A stretch of 64,000 bases of DNA from CAIQPS01 sp963843455 (GTDB lineage: Bacteria; Actinomycetota; Thermoleophilia; RBG-16-64-13), in the NCBI GenBank assembly GCA_963843455.1, contig CAWJKE010000007.1, forward strand, positions 598,189 to 662,188. The letters are read 5' to 3'. The notes under the pieces were generated by a model that made no database searches, had not been told where the DNA came from, and saw only the letters and a list, made by a program, of their open reading frames with translations. A program made the translations under genes and the position numbers. Below are positions 41,784 to 50,674 of this stretch, in pieces. Positions within the stretch are counted from its first letter, which is position 1. Each line of letters starts with the position of its first letter.

Positions 41784-43384
41784 CGACGTTGCGAGGCGAT
41801 GGCCGCTCCTACGAAGTCACGGAACAGCGGATGCGGGTTCGTGGGGCGGCTCTTGAATTCAGGGTGGAACTGGCACGCCACGAACCAAGGGTGATCGGGT
41901 AGCTCGACGAGTTCCACCAGCCGCTCGTCGGGAGTCGTGCCGCTGATCACTAGCCCCGCGTCCAGCAGCTCGCTGCGAAACACGTTGTTGACTTCGTAGC
42001 GGTGGCGGTGTCGTTCGTAGATGATCTCCTGGCCGTAAGCCTCGAACGCTTTGGTACGGGGCACCACCTTGGTGGGCGAGGCCCCCAGGCGCATGGTCCC
42101 CCCCATGTCGGCCACGTCTTTTTGCTCGGGCAAGAGGTCGATGACCGGGTAGGCCGTCGTGGAATCGAACTCCGAGGAGTTCGCTCCGGGCATCCCTGCC
42201 GCATTCCGCGCGAACTCGGCGACGGCCACCTGCAGACCCAGGCACAAACCCAGATAGGGCACTTTGTTCTCGCGCGCATAGCAGGCCGCCATGATCTTGC
42301 CCTCGATACCGCGGATGCCGAAACCGCCGGGCACGAGCACGCCGTCCGCCGATTCCAGACGGGAGGTTATCTCCTCCTGCCTGAGGGTCTCCGCGTCGAC
42401 CCAGATTATCTCCAGATTGCGGCCATGATGGATGGCCGCGTGCTTCAGTGCTTCGACGACGCTCAGGTAGGCATCTTGCAGCTTGACATACTTGCCCACC
42501 AGGGCGATGCGGACAGTGCCTGTAGCCGCCTTCACCTTCTCGACCACGGCTATCCACTCTCCGAGTTGGGCCCTTCCGGTCTCCAGCCCCAACTTGTCGA
42601 CCACAAGGCCATCCAGCCCCTCGTCCCGCAGATTGAGCGGGACGAAGTAGATGTTGGAAGCATCCACGCAGCTGATCACTGCCCTGGCCTCGACGTCGGT
42701 GAAGAGCGCGATCTTCTCCTTGAGGTCCGGACTGATGGGCCGGTCGGAGCGGCACACGATAATGTCGGGCTGGATGCCGATGCTGCGCAGTTCGTTGACG
42801 CTGTGCTGGGTGGGTTTGGTCTTGAGCTCGCCGCTTGCCGTGATGAACGGGATAAGCGTGACGTGGATGTAGAGGACGTTGCGCCGGCCGACGTCGTTGC
42901 GGAACTGCCGGATGGCTTCCAGGAACGGAAGACTCTCGATATCGCCTACCGTGCCACCGATCTCGGTGATGACCACATCGATATCGGGATTGCGGGCCAC
43001 GCGAGCGATCCGCTCCTTGATCTCATTGGTGACGTGGGGGATCACCTGTACGGTCCCGCCCAGATAGTCGCCCTTGCGCTCCTTGCGGATGACGTTGTAG
43101 TACACCGAGCCGGAGGTGACGTTGGAATCCCGGGTGAGACTCTCGTCGACGAACCGCTCGTAATGCCCCAGGTCGAGGTCGGTCTCGGCGCCATCGTCGG
43201 TGACGAAGACCTCTCCGTGTTGGAACGGGCTCATGGTGCCCGGGTCTACATTGAGATAGGGGTCGAACTTCTGGATGGTCACTTTGAGGCCCCGGCTCTT
43301 GAGGAGGCGACCGAGGGAAGCGGCGGTGATGCCCTTCCCGAGCGAGGACACAACTCCACCGGTGACGAAAATGTGTTTAGCCAT
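41780..43384 (-). CDS. pyrG: CTP synthase
   Basis: A 534-residue CTP synthase that aminates UTP with glutamine nitrogen. The synthetase half has FVTGGVVSSLGKGITAASLG, DPYLNVDPGTMSPFQHGEVFVTDDGAETDLDLGHYERF and TEIGGTVGDIES; the glutaminase half has LGLCLGLQ with the catalytic cysteine and the H-x-E pair near FHPEFKSRP. It feeds CTP to lipid synthesis as well as to RNA. A 194-base gap upstream contains an inverted-repeat element and a possible extended -10 (TGATAGACT). Confidence 0.97.
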   Translation of the reverse strand: MAKHIFVTGGVVSSLGKGITAASLGRLLKSRGLKVTIQKFDPYLNVDPGTMSPFQHGEVFVTDDGAETDLDLGHYERFVDESLTRDSNVTSGSVYYNVIRKERKGDYLGGTVQVIPHVTNEIKERIARVARNPDIDVVITEIGGTVGDIESLPFLEAIRQFRNDVGRRNVLYIHVTLIPFITASGELKTKPTQHSVNELRSIGIQPDIIVCRSDRPISPDLKEKIALFTDVEARAVISCVDASNIYFVPLNLRDEGLDGLVVDKLGLETGRAQLGEWIAVVEKVKAATGTVRIALVGKYVKLQDAYLSVVEALKHAAIHHGRNLEIIWVDAETLRQEEITSRLESADGVLVPGGFGIRGIEGKIMAACYARENKVPYLGLCLGLQVAVAEFARNAAGMPGANSSEFDSTTAYPVIDLLPEQKDVADMGGTMRLGASPTKVVPRTKAFEAYGQEIIYERHRHRYEVNNVFRSELLDAGLVISGTTPDERLVELVELPDHPWFVACQFHPEFKSRPTNPHPLFRDFVGAAIASQRR

Positions 43385-43494
43385 GCCTACCCCTACCGCG
43401 CGATGGTGGAACCGGGCGGCGCATGACCTATCAGGCTTTGTTGTTCAGCAGCCTCTTAACAGCCCCGCGCCTTACCTAGTCTATCAGCCCCACG

Positions 43495-43588
43495 GGGCTG
43501 CTGAGAAACGGCATTTTGCCGCCGTGGTGTGGACGACGCATCGTGCCGCCCAGGGCGGCGGGGCCAAGCTTTCGTTTGTCAGCAGCCC
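43495..43588. repeat. Short inverted-repeat (MITE-like) element
   Basis: The ends GGGCTGCTGAGAAACG (43495-43510) and CGTTTGTCAGCAGCCC (43573-43588) are inverted copies with 15 of 16 bases matching. A third partial copy (TTGTTCAGCAGCC, 43441-43453) lies nearby, and CAGCCCC/GGGGCTG is palindromic at the left edge. The right end includes the recN stop codon. No coding sequence lies between the ends. It could be a small non-autonomous transposable element or a REP-like unit. Confidence 0.5.
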
Positions 43589-45279
43589 TCCAAAGCCCTG
43601 TCTCGCAAGTCCCGCGCGTGGGCCATGGCTTCGGCATCGTCGGGCCGTCCGCCCATCATCCGGCACAACTCCTCCACCACCGCCGCGCCCTCCAGCCGAG
43701 CGAGGCGGGTGATCGCACCGGAGCTCTCGCTGGTCTTCTCGATAACGTAGTGGCGGGTGGCGAGAGCGGCCACATGAGCCAAATGAGTGACCACGATCAC
43801 CTGCGACCGGGCGGAGAGCTCGCGAAGTTTCTGCGCGACGGCCACCGAGGTCCTGCCCCCGATGCCTGCATCTATCTCGTCAAAGACTAGGGTCTCGTCA
43901 CCGCCCCCGCCTGCCAGCGCACACTTGAGACCCAGCAAGACCCGCGAAAGCTCGCCCCCTGAGGCCGTGCGGGCCAGGCTGCGGGGAGGCTGGCCGGGGT
44001 TGGCCGCCAGCAGGAACTCGACCGAGTCGGACCCGGTCTCGCGCAGACCTTCCCAACCTGGTCGCATATCCAGAGCCACCGTCATCACTGCCGACGTCAT
44101 CCCCAGCCCGGAGAGTTGCGCCGCCACAGCCTCCTCCAGCGCCGGCGCGGCTTGGCGCCGGGCGGATGTGAGCGACGCCGCAAGTTCCAGCGACAGGGCT
44201 CGACTCGCGGCGGCTTCTTCCTCCAACCGGTTGAGGTCCACCTCGCCCTGATCGAGCAGCGCAAGACGGGCGATGGCAGCATGAAAGTACTCAAGGGCCG
44301 CTGCGGTAGATCCACCATATTTGCGGCCGAGGTCCGTATACAGGCGCAACCGTTCGTCGACGACCTGAAGGCGGCCAGGGTCCACGCTGACGCCGTCCAC
44401 GTAATGGCGGAGCTCCCGGGAGAGTTCGGTCACCCCATAGTGAGCCTCTCGCAGCGTCGTCGCCAAGGCGTCCACCTCGGGACCTACGGCCGAAAGCCCG
44501 CCGACGAGCGCGGCCGCCTGCCCGACCAGTCCGGCCGCATCAGTGATCGAGCCGTCGCTCGTGAGCAGCTCCGCCGCCACACTCAGATTGCGCTGTATAT
44601 CCTCGGCGTGAGAGAGGACCCGCTGCTCCGCCTGAAGCGCTGCTTCGTCCTCAAGCGACAACTGGGCGGCCGCCATCTCGGACGTCTGGAATCGTAGCAA
44701 CTCGATGTCTCGAAGCCGCTCGCTTCGAGCTCGCAAGCTCTCCTCCAGCAGGCGCCGGCTTCCCTTGGCCCTCTCGAAGGCTTTCCCGTAGGCCGCCGCC
44801 AGCTCGACCGCCGCGGCCCCCGCCCACTGATCGAGGACGGCCAACTGATATCCCGGGTCGAGCAGCCTTCGGTACTCGTGCTGCCCGGCGAATGAGAGCA
44901 GGACGCCCGCGACCGTGGCCATGGCGGCGAGCGTCACCGAGTTGTCGTTGATGTAGCAGCGGTTCTTTCCCGCCTTGCCCAGACGGCGGCTGATGATGAG
45001 ATCCCCGGGTTCGTCGATGCCCGCCAGTTCGCGTAGGTCGAGAGGGAGCTGGGCGAATTGCCCCGGATCGAGGTCGAAGACGGCCTGGATGAGGGCCTCA
45101 CCGCCGGCGGTCCCGACCAGCCCCTCCTCGGCCCGCTCCCCCATCAGCAGCCCCAAGGCTTTGGTGAGCAAGGTCTTGCCCGCCCCGGTCTCGCCGGTCA
45201 GGGCAGTCAGGCCGTCCTCGAACTCCAGGGTCGCGTCTTCGATGAGCACGAAGTTGCGTATGGAAAGCGAAGCGAGCAC
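43579..45279 (-). CDS. recN: DNA repair ATPase RecN
   Basis: A 566-residue SMC-like protein of double-strand break repair. Walker A is ALTGETGAGKTLLTKAL near the N-terminus, FAGQHEYRRLL follows, long coiled-coil arms fill the centre, and the C-terminal head has the signature RTASGGELSRVLLGLK and Walker B TLVFDEIDAGIGG, then VVTHLAHVAALA. GTG 45279 begins the conserved sequence. The last three codons (Glu-Gly-Cys) and the stop lie in the inverted-repeat element, so its end may have been rewritten by insertion. tlyA-nadK-recN is a conserved group. Confidence 0.95.
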   Translation of the reverse strand: MLASLSIRNFVLIEDATLEFEDGLTALTGETGAGKTLLTKALGLLMGERAEEGLVGTAGGEALIQAVFDLDPGQFAQLPLDLRELAGIDEPGDLIISRRLGKAGKNRCYINDNSVTLAAMATVAGVLLSFAGQHEYRRLLDPGYQLAVLDQWAGAAAVELAAAYGKAFERAKGSRRLLEESLRARSERLRDIELLRFQTSEMAAAQLSLEDEAALQAEQRVLSHAEDIQRNLSVAAELLTSDGSITDAAGLVGQAAALVGGLSAVGPEVDALATTLREAHYGVTELSRELRHYVDGVSVDPGRLQVVDERLRLYTDLGRKYGGSTAAALEYFHAAIARLALLDQGEVDLNRLEEEAAASRALSLELAASLTSARRQAAPALEEAVAAQLSGLGMTSAVMTVALDMRPGWEGLRETGSDSVEFLLAANPGQPPRSLARTASGGELSRVLLGLKCALAGGGGDETLVFDEIDAGIGGRTSVAVAQKLRELSARSQVIVVTHLAHVAALATRHYVIEKTSESSGAITRLARLEGAAVVEELCRMMGGRPDDAEAMAHARDLRDRALEGC

Positions 45280-45289
45280 TGCTTCCTGC

Positions 45290-46150
45290 CTACAGCAGAC
45301 GGTCTCGGAAGTGGTGGTAGAGACTGTCGCCCTCCAGAAGGGCGAGGCAGGCGACCCCGGGCTCCGTCCTGATCTCCATCACACCGCCGGGAGGAATGGC
45401 TCCCGAACGTTGACCGTCCACGTCCACTGAGCAGTCCTCATAGGAGGAAGTATTGGTGATCTCCAGCACATCGTGTGGGGCGGCGACCACTGGTCGAACT
45501 CCCACCGCGTGGGGGGCCACCAGACTGATGACATATGCGTCCACGGATATCCCCAGCAGCGGGCCCCCAGCCGCAAGGCTGTAGGCCGAGGAACCGGCCG
45601 GAGTCCCCACGACCACCCCGTCGCAAAGGACTTCAAATAGCGTCACACCGTTGATGCGCAAGGCCAGAGACGACGCGTCTGAGCGGTCCCCGCGGCCCAC
45701 CACCACGTCGTTGGCCGCTCGGAAGGTCGAGGGTCCCAGCGTGGCCCGCAGCCCGAGAAGCACGTGTTCGGTGAACTCTCCCGCGAGAAGGGCCGCCAGG
45801 CCTTCCTCCAGCCGGTCGCTCAGCACGGTGGTCAGAAAGCCGACCCGTCCCAGGTTGACCCCGGCCACGGGAATCTCCAGGTCCCGGGTAAGGCGAAAGC
45901 CCCTGAGCATTGTCCCGTCACCGCCGAGAACCAGGCAGAGATCCACGTCGCGCAGATCGGTCTCTTCCAGAACCCGCGACACGGCGCCGGAGGCCGACAA
46001 GATCTCGGCGTGCTTGTCCCATTCAGCTGGAGGCGCCGCTACGTCCACGTCATGTGCCGTCAGGAACGATAGGGATTGCCGGAGCGCCCCCGCTGCCACC
46101 CCAGGATTGCCGTGCGTCAGAAGGACGACTCTCTGGATCTTACGCTTCAC
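45290..46150 (-). CDS. nadK: NAD kinase
   Basis: A 286-residue ATP/polyphosphate NAD kinase, source of NADP. The GGDGT motif is in LCLVLGGDGTMLRGF, followed by VNLGRVGFLTTV, the substrate stretch DGVVVGTPAGSSAYSLAAGGPLL and APHAVGVRPVV. It overlaps the tlyA stop by four bases and recN follows ten bases after its end. Confidence 0.95.
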   Translation of the reverse strand: MKRKIQRVVLLTHGNPGVAAGALRQSLSFLTAHDVDVAAPPAEWDKHAEILSASGAVSRVLEETDLRDVDLCLVLGGDGTMLRGFRLTRDLEIPVAGVNLGRVGFLTTVLSDRLEEGLAALLAGEFTEHVLLGLRATLGPSTFRAANDVVVGRGDRSDASSLALRINGVTLFEVLCDGVVVGTPAGSSAYSLAAGGPLLGISVDAYVISLVAPHAVGVRPVVAAPHDVLEITNTSSYEDCSVDVDGQRSGAIPPGGVMEIRTEPGVACLALLEGDSLYHHFRDRLL

Positions 46151-46980
46151 TCTGGCCCCCTCCGTGGATATTGCCCATCCCCCGCTACGGCCTCATCGAC
46201 CGCCGCCTCAAGCGTATCAAGAGCCAGGACTTCTGCTCCACCAGACGCTAGATGGAAGAAGTACTCAATGTTCCCCCCCGTTCCGGGCACGGCAGACCGG
46301 CACAAGGCGACCAGTCGAGCGTCCAGACCCGCGATGACGAACCTTCCTGTCTCGAGCAATACGCGGCGGTGGACCTCGGCATTGCGCACGATACCCCCCT
46401 TGCCCACGTCTTTGGGACCCGCCTCAAACTGGGGCTTGATGAGTATGACTGCCGTATATGGCCGGGCCAAGCACGCGATGACGGCGGGCAGCACCTTCGT
46501 CACCGAGATAAAGGAGACGTCCATCGTGAGCAAGTCCGGCTGCCAGGGCAGCGACGCCAACGACAGGTATCTGGCATTCTCCCCCTCGATCACGATGACT
46601 CTGGGGTCGCGTCGCAAGCGCGCATCCAGTTGTCCCCGGCCGACGTCGAGGGCGATCACCCGTGTCGCGCCCCGCTGCAGAAGGCAATCGACGAAGCCTC
46701 CCGTTGAGGCCCCCACGTCAAGAGCCGACGAGCCGGCCACCTCCACGCCGAACGTCTCGAGGGCGGCGTCGAGCTTGTCGCCCCCCCGAGACACGAAGCG
46801 TGGCCTCTCTTTGATTGTGACCGACGCCTCGGTATCCACCAGAGTGCCCGCCTTGTCGCTCAGCTCCCCCCTCACCCGCACCAGGCCGGCCATGATCAGG
46901 GCACGTGCGGCAGTGCGGCTGGGCGCTAGCCCCCGAGACAAGACCAACTCGTCGAGACGGATACGAGCGCCTCGAGCCAC
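46147..46980 (-). CDS. tlyA: rRNA 2'-O-methyltransferase TlyA
   Basis: A 277-residue protein with an S4 domain (RLDELVLSRGLAPSRTAARALIMAGLVRV) and an FtsJ-like methyltransferase (VSRGGDKLDAAL, SALDVGASTGGFVDCLLQRGA for SAM, LLTMDVSFIS, KPQFEAG). TlyA methylates ribose of 16S and 23S rRNA and affects capreomycin sensitivity in mycobacteria. It follows dxs by nine bases and overlaps nadK. The GTG start fits the S4 domain boundary. Confidence 0.95.
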   Translation of the reverse strand: MARGARIRLDELVLSRGLAPSRTAARALIMAGLVRVRGELSDKAGTLVDTEASVTIKERPRFVSRGGDKLDAALETFGVEVAGSSALDVGASTGGFVDCLLQRGATRVIALDVGRGQLDARLRRDPRVIVIEGENARYLSLASLPWQPDLLTMDVSFISVTKVLPAVIACLARPYTAVILIKPQFEAGPKDVGKGGIVRNAEVHRRVLLETGRFVIAGLDARLVALCRSAVPGTGGNIEYFFHLASGGAEVLALDTLEAAVDEAVAGDGQYPRRGPE

Positions 46981-46989
46981 GGTGGCGCC

Positions 46990-48894
46990 CTACGGGGTGA
47001 GAGAGTCAGAGGCGTCCGCGGACGGGCCACGGACGAGTCGTTCAGCCGTCTCAGCGATCGCATGCGCGGTCAGCCCCACATCGCGGCGCAACAGGTCGAG
47101 GGACCCCTGACACACGAAGGCATCGGGCAGGCCAAGACGAGCTATCGGACGGCATAGCCCCTCGGCAGCCATGAATTCGAGGATAGCCGAGCCGAACCCA
47201 CCGGCAAGCGCGTTGTCCTCGACTGTCACGACCGCCGGATGATCGTTGACGAGTTCCAGTATGGCCTCCTCGTCCAAGGGATGCACCCTTCTCACCCCCG
47301 CCACCGTCGCCTCGATCCCTTTGGAGGAGAGCAATTCAGCGGCGGTCTCGGCCCACAAAGTGGCCGGTCCCACCGTCAAGACGAGGACGTCCGCACCCCG
47401 ACGCACCACATCGACCCAGGGCCCCGTGAGCGGCCTTATGGGCCGTTCGAGCCGCGCGCCTATGCCGGCTGAGCGCGGATACCGGATGACGGACGGGCCA
47501 TCCAGAGACAGCGCGGTGGCAAGCATGCGCTGAAGTTCAGCTTCGTGTTTGGGCACGAATACGGTGAGGCCGGGGACTATCCGCAAGAAGGAAAGGTCGA
47601 AGGCCCCGTGGTGGGTGGGCCCGTCTTCACCCACCAGGCCGGCCCGATCGACCGCGAACACGACCGGGAGCCGCTGCAGACACACGTCGGTTATGACTTG
47701 GTCGAAGGCGCGCTGTAAGAAAGTCGAGTAGATAGCCACGATCGGCCGCTTGCCCGTGACCGCGAGTCCCGCGGCGAACGCGACGGCGTGGGCCTCGGCT
47801 ATGCCGACGTCAAAGAACCTATCGGGCAAGGCCTCGCGCAGTAGATCCAGACCCGTTCCTGTTGCCATGGCGGCAGTGATACCCACCACCCGATCGTCGG
47901 TGCGAGCCAACTCGACGACCGCCTCCCCGAATGCCCGGGTAAAAGTGGTGGGTCCCTCGGGGTCAAGGCTCTTGCCGGTCTCGACAGAGAACCTGGGCGT
48001 GCCGTGATAGCGCCCCGGTTGCTGCTCGGCGGGCGGATAGCCCTTGCCCTTGACCGTTCGGCAGTGGAGAAGTACCGGCCCTTCAACCGCCAGCGACCGC
48101 CTGATGCTGGCCCTGAGTTCCTCTATGTCGTGTCCATCGATCACGCCTACGTAGGTGAAGCCCAGGTCCTCGAACAACATGCCCGGCACGAGTGCCGCCT
48201 TGATGCTGTCTTTCAATTGCTCGCCCACGGCCGCGACCCGTTCTCCTACGCCCGGGAGTCTCTGCAACCGGCGCTCCATGTCCCGGCGGAGCCGGTAAAG
48301 CGTCGGCTCGGTGCGTAGACGCGATAGGTAGGCGCTCATGGCCCCGACGTTCTTTTCTATGGACATCGTGTTGTCATTCAGGATGACGAGGACGGGTATA
48401 CCCAGATGCCCGGCGTGGTTGAGGGCCTCATAGGCGATACCCCCCGTGAGCGCGCCGTCTCCGATGACCGCCACCACTCTGCCCGGGTGCTTGCCGGCCA
48501 CCATGCCGACGGCGGCGCTCACCGAACTGCTGCTGTGGCCGGTGCCGTAGACGTCATAGGGGCTTTCGCCCCGGCAGGGAAACCCAGATAGTCCACCATA
48601 GGTGCGGATCGAGCCGAACGAGTCGAGTCGTCCGGTGAGCAATTTGTGAGCGTAGGACTGGTGCCCCACATCCCAGACTATTGCATCCTGGGGGGTGTTC
48701 AGCTCAGCGTGGAGCGCTATGGTCAGTTCAACGACCCCCAAGCTTGCCCCTAGGTGCCCGCCGTTCTCCGAGATGGTCGTGATTATCTCTTCGCGGATCT
48801 CCGCGGCAAGCCGGCGGAGAGAGTCGGGGTCCAGCGTCCGCAGGTCGTCCGGCAAATGAAGCTGCTCGAGGAGTCGCGCTGGTGTGTCGGTCAC
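46990..48894 (-). CDS. dxs: 1-deoxy-D-xylulose-5-phosphate synthase
   Basis: A 634-residue thiamine-diphosphate enzyme, first step of the MEP pathway (pyruvate plus glyceraldehyde-3-phosphate). HLGASLGVVELTIALH, WDVGHQSYAHKLLTGR, the TPP motif IGDGALTGGIAYEALNHAG with NDN, DIGIAE-like DVGIAEAHAVAFAAGLA and DRAGLVGEDGPTHHGAFDLSFLR are visible. GTG 48894 overlaps the nusB stop (GTGA). With ispH in the window, both ends of the isoprenoid pathway are present. Confidence 0.96.
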   Translation of the reverse strand: MTDTPARLLEQLHLPDDLRTLDPDSLRRLAAEIREEIITTISENGGHLGASLGVVELTIALHAELNTPQDAIVWDVGHQSYAHKLLTGRLDSFGSIRTYGGLSGFPCRGESPYDVYGTGHSSSSVSAAVGMVAGKHPGRVVAVIGDGALTGGIAYEALNHAGHLGIPVLVILNDNTMSIEKNVGAMSAYLSRLRTEPTLYRLRRDMERRLQRLPGVGERVAAVGEQLKDSIKAALVPGMLFEDLGFTYVGVIDGHDIEELRASIRRSLAVEGPVLLHCRTVKGKGYPPAEQQPGRYHGTPRFSVETGKSLDPEGPTTFTRAFGEAVVELARTDDRVVGITAAMATGTGLDLLREALPDRFFDVGIAEAHAVAFAAGLAVTGKRPIVAIYSTFLQRAFDQVITDVCLQRLPVVFAVDRAGLVGEDGPTHHGAFDLSFLRIVPGLTVFVPKHEAELQRMLATALSLDGPSVIRYPRSAGIGARLERPIRPLTGPWVDVVRRGADVLVLTVGPATLWAETAAELLSSKGIEATVAGVRRVHPLDEEAILELVNDHPAVVTVEDNALAGGFGSAILEFMAAEGLCRPIARLGLPDAFVCQGSLDLLRRDVGLTAHAIAETAERLVRGPSADASDSLTP

Positions 48895-49301
48895 GCTTCG
48901 GCCTCCTGCACGCGGACCGACCCGGCCACACTGCCCAGTACTCCGTTGACCAGGGATCCGGCTTCGTCGGAACAGAAGCGCTTCGCGGATCCGACCGCCT
49001 CGTCTATCACCACGGCAGGAGGAACTTCCGGTTCCCACCTGAGCTCAAAGACCGCCAGTCGTAGTATGGCCCTCTCGAGTACTCCCAGCCGCTGCAGGCT
49101 CCAGCCCTCGATATGCTTCTCGAGCACCGCATCGATCTCGCCGCGGTGCGCGCCCACACCGCCGACAAGCTCTGCCGTGTAGTCGTCGACGTCCGCCCCG
49201 CCGGCGCGCACAAGGGCCTCCTCAGGCGTCAACTGGAGCAGATCCTGCTGATAGAGGACAAAGACGGCCTGGCGCCGCGCGCTTCTGCGACCCGTGGGCA
49301 T
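48891..49301 (-). CDS. nusB: Transcription antitermination factor NusB
   Basis: A 136-residue all-helical NusB, which with NusE binds boxA RNA in rRNA leaders. SARRQAVFVLYQQDLLQLT, then LEKHIEGWSLQRLGVLERAILRLAVFELRWEPEVPPAVVIDEAVGSAKRF is the family core. efp-nusB is a conserved pair; here an Asp23-family gene lies between them. Confidence 0.93.
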   Translation of the reverse strand: MPTGRRSARRQAVFVLYQQDLLQLTPEEALVRAGGADVDDYTAELVGGVGAHRGEIDAVLEKHIEGWSLQRLGVLERAILRLAVFELRWEPEVPPAVVIDEAVGSAKRFCSDEAGSLVNGVLGSVAGSVRVQEAEA

Positions 49302-49311
49302 GCGACGCGGG

Positions 49312-49614
49312 TTAGACGCTGGAGGGGAATACGCCGCTAAAAGTAACGTCGACTGCCACCACCGTCAGTCCGGTCATGGCCCCGAGTGACCCGGCGATGG
49401 TCCGACGGACGCTGGAGGCCAGTGCGGGAAGAGGTTCGCCCATGCGGGTATCGAGTTGGACCGCTATACGGCACTGCTCCCCATCGACGGCGATCTCGAC
49501 AGGACGGGCCCGCGTCAAGGGCGGCGGCGTGTGCATTCGCAGGCGCTCATCGTTCTCGAGGGAGCCGCGAACTATGGCCTCGAGGACACTCATGGCGATC
49601 AGATACTGAGTCAC
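49312..49614 (-). CDS. Asp23/Gls24-family protein
   Basis: A short (100 residues) Asp23-family protein, the family also known as DUF322 or YqhY/AmaP partners. The core reads TRARPVEIAVDGEQCRIAVQLDTRMGEPLPALASSVRRTIAGSLGAMTGLTVVAVDVTFSGV. YqhY of Bacillus, in the same accB-nusB type of context, is linked to fatty acid synthesis control. The start is GTG 49614 or possibly ATG 49593; both are in frame. No signal peptide. Function in this organism is unknown. Confidence 0.75.
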   Translation of the reverse strand: MTQYLIAMSVLEAIVRGSLENDERLRMHTPPPLTRARPVEIAVDGEQCRIAVQLDTRMGEPLPALASSVRRTIAGSLGAMTGLTVVAVDVTFSGVFPSSV

Positions 49615-49626
49615 GATGCTGCCCCC

Positions 49627-50184
49627 TTACGCCCTCGTCGCGTACTCCCGAGTGCGAGTGTCCACCCGGATGACTTCCCCAGGCTCGATGAACAGAGGCA
49701 CCTGAATGATCGCCCCGCTCTCGAGCGTGGCGGCCTTGGATCCACCCGACACCGTGTCACCTCGCACTCCTGCAGCGGTCTCGGTGATCTTGAGATCGAC
49801 GAAAGTCGGAAGCTCCACGTCGAACGGCTCCTCGTCGATGTATACGACCTCCACCTGCATGTTCAGAGTCATCAGGTCGAGGCGGCCCTCCAGAATGCTC
49901 TTTGGAAGCGCCAGTTGCTCGTAGGACTCTGCGTCCATGAACACGACCTGATCGGGCTCCTCATACAGATAGGTCATCGGGCGGCTCTCGGTGCGCAGTT
50001 GCTCGAACTTTGTCTCGGGACGGAATGTCCGTTCCACAAGTGAGCCCGTAGACACGTTGCGCAGCTTGGTGCGAACGAACGCGCCGCCCTTGCCCGGCTT
50101 GACGTGCTGATACTCGGCGATGCGGTAGATATCTCCCTCGAACCTGATGGTCATACCTACCTTGAACTGGTTGGTCGAGATCAC
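49627..50184 (-). CDS. efp: Elongation factor P
   Basis: A 185-residue EF-P that rescues ribosomes stalled at polyproline. KOW-like domain I has the tip loop HVKPGKGGAFVRTK with Lys32 (Actinobacteria usually leave it unmodified); OB domains II and III follow (LPTFVDLKITETAAGVRGDTVSGGSKAATLESGAIIQVPLFI). Length is standard. It sits 55 bases after aroQ, in the aroQ-efp-nusB order known from Actinobacteria. Confidence 0.97.
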   Translation of the reverse strand: MISTNQFKVGMTIRFEGDIYRIAEYQHVKPGKGGAFVRTKLRNVSTGSLVERTFRPETKFEQLRTESRPMTYLYEEPDQVVFMDAESYEQLALPKSILEGRLDLMTLNMQVEVVYIDEEPFDVELPTFVDLKITETAAGVRGDTVSGGSKAATLESGAIIQVPLFIEPGEVIRVDTRTREYATRA

Positions 50185-50239
50185 TCTACCGGCCTCCGAC
50201 GATCTGTTGTGCAGTCAAGACGCGACCCTGAATTGTACA

Positions 50240-50674
50240 CTACCCGCCGCTCATCTCCATCAGTCGGCGCACCGCTTCGATATACCCTTCGACGCCCTTT
50301 CCGGAGATGGTGAACGTCACTACCGGGGTAATGACGGAATGGCGGCGCCACTCTTCGCGCGCGGTGACGTCAGACAGGTGCACTTCGGCTATGGGGCAAC
50401 TCACAAGCTCGAGGGCGTCGCGTATGGCATAGCTGTAGTGCGTCCAGGCCCCCGGATTCACGATCATAGCGTCGGCGCGCCTGTGCTCGTGCAGGTATTC
50501 CACAAAGTGGCCCTCATGGTTGGTTTGCAGGCACACGCACTCCCAGCCCAGTCGTCGCGCCTCGTCCACGACCGCTCGCTCAAGTTCTGTGAGTGTGATC
50601 GTGCCGTAATGCGCCACCGGGCGCTCGCCCAGAAGGTCGAGGTTCACCCCATGCAGTACCACCAAGCGGCTCAT
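50240..50674 (-). CDS. aroQ: 3-dehydroquinate dehydratase, type II
   Basis: A 144-residue type II dehydroquinase, step 3 of the shikimate pathway. HGVNLDLLGERPVAHYGTITL contains the Arg and Tyr of the active-site loop, QTNHEGHFVEYLHEH and IVNPGAWTHYSYAIRDAL contain Asn and the Glu/His region, EVHLSDVTAREEWRRHS is the substrate-binding part. It overlaps aroKB by four bases. Confidence 0.95.
   Translation of the reverse strand: MSRLVVLHGVNLDLLGERPVAHYGTITLTELERAVVDEARRLGWECVCLQTNHEGHFVEYLHEHRRADAMIVNPGAWTHYSYAIRDALELVSCPIAEVHLSDVTAREEWRRHSVITPVVTFTISGKGVEGYIEAVRRLMEMSGG

Noticed and set aside
42002..43426. A 474-codon open frame on the + strand opposite pyrG
   Set aside because: It is antisense to a complete, well-conserved CTP synthase. 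Long open antisense frames are common in GC-rich genes, and its composition (many Asp, His, Val, Leu) has no recognisable domain.
43385..43494. CTP-sensing attenuator in the pyrG leader as in Bacillus
   Set aside because: No transcript start with GGGC and no clear terminator hairpin with a T run before pyrG were seen.
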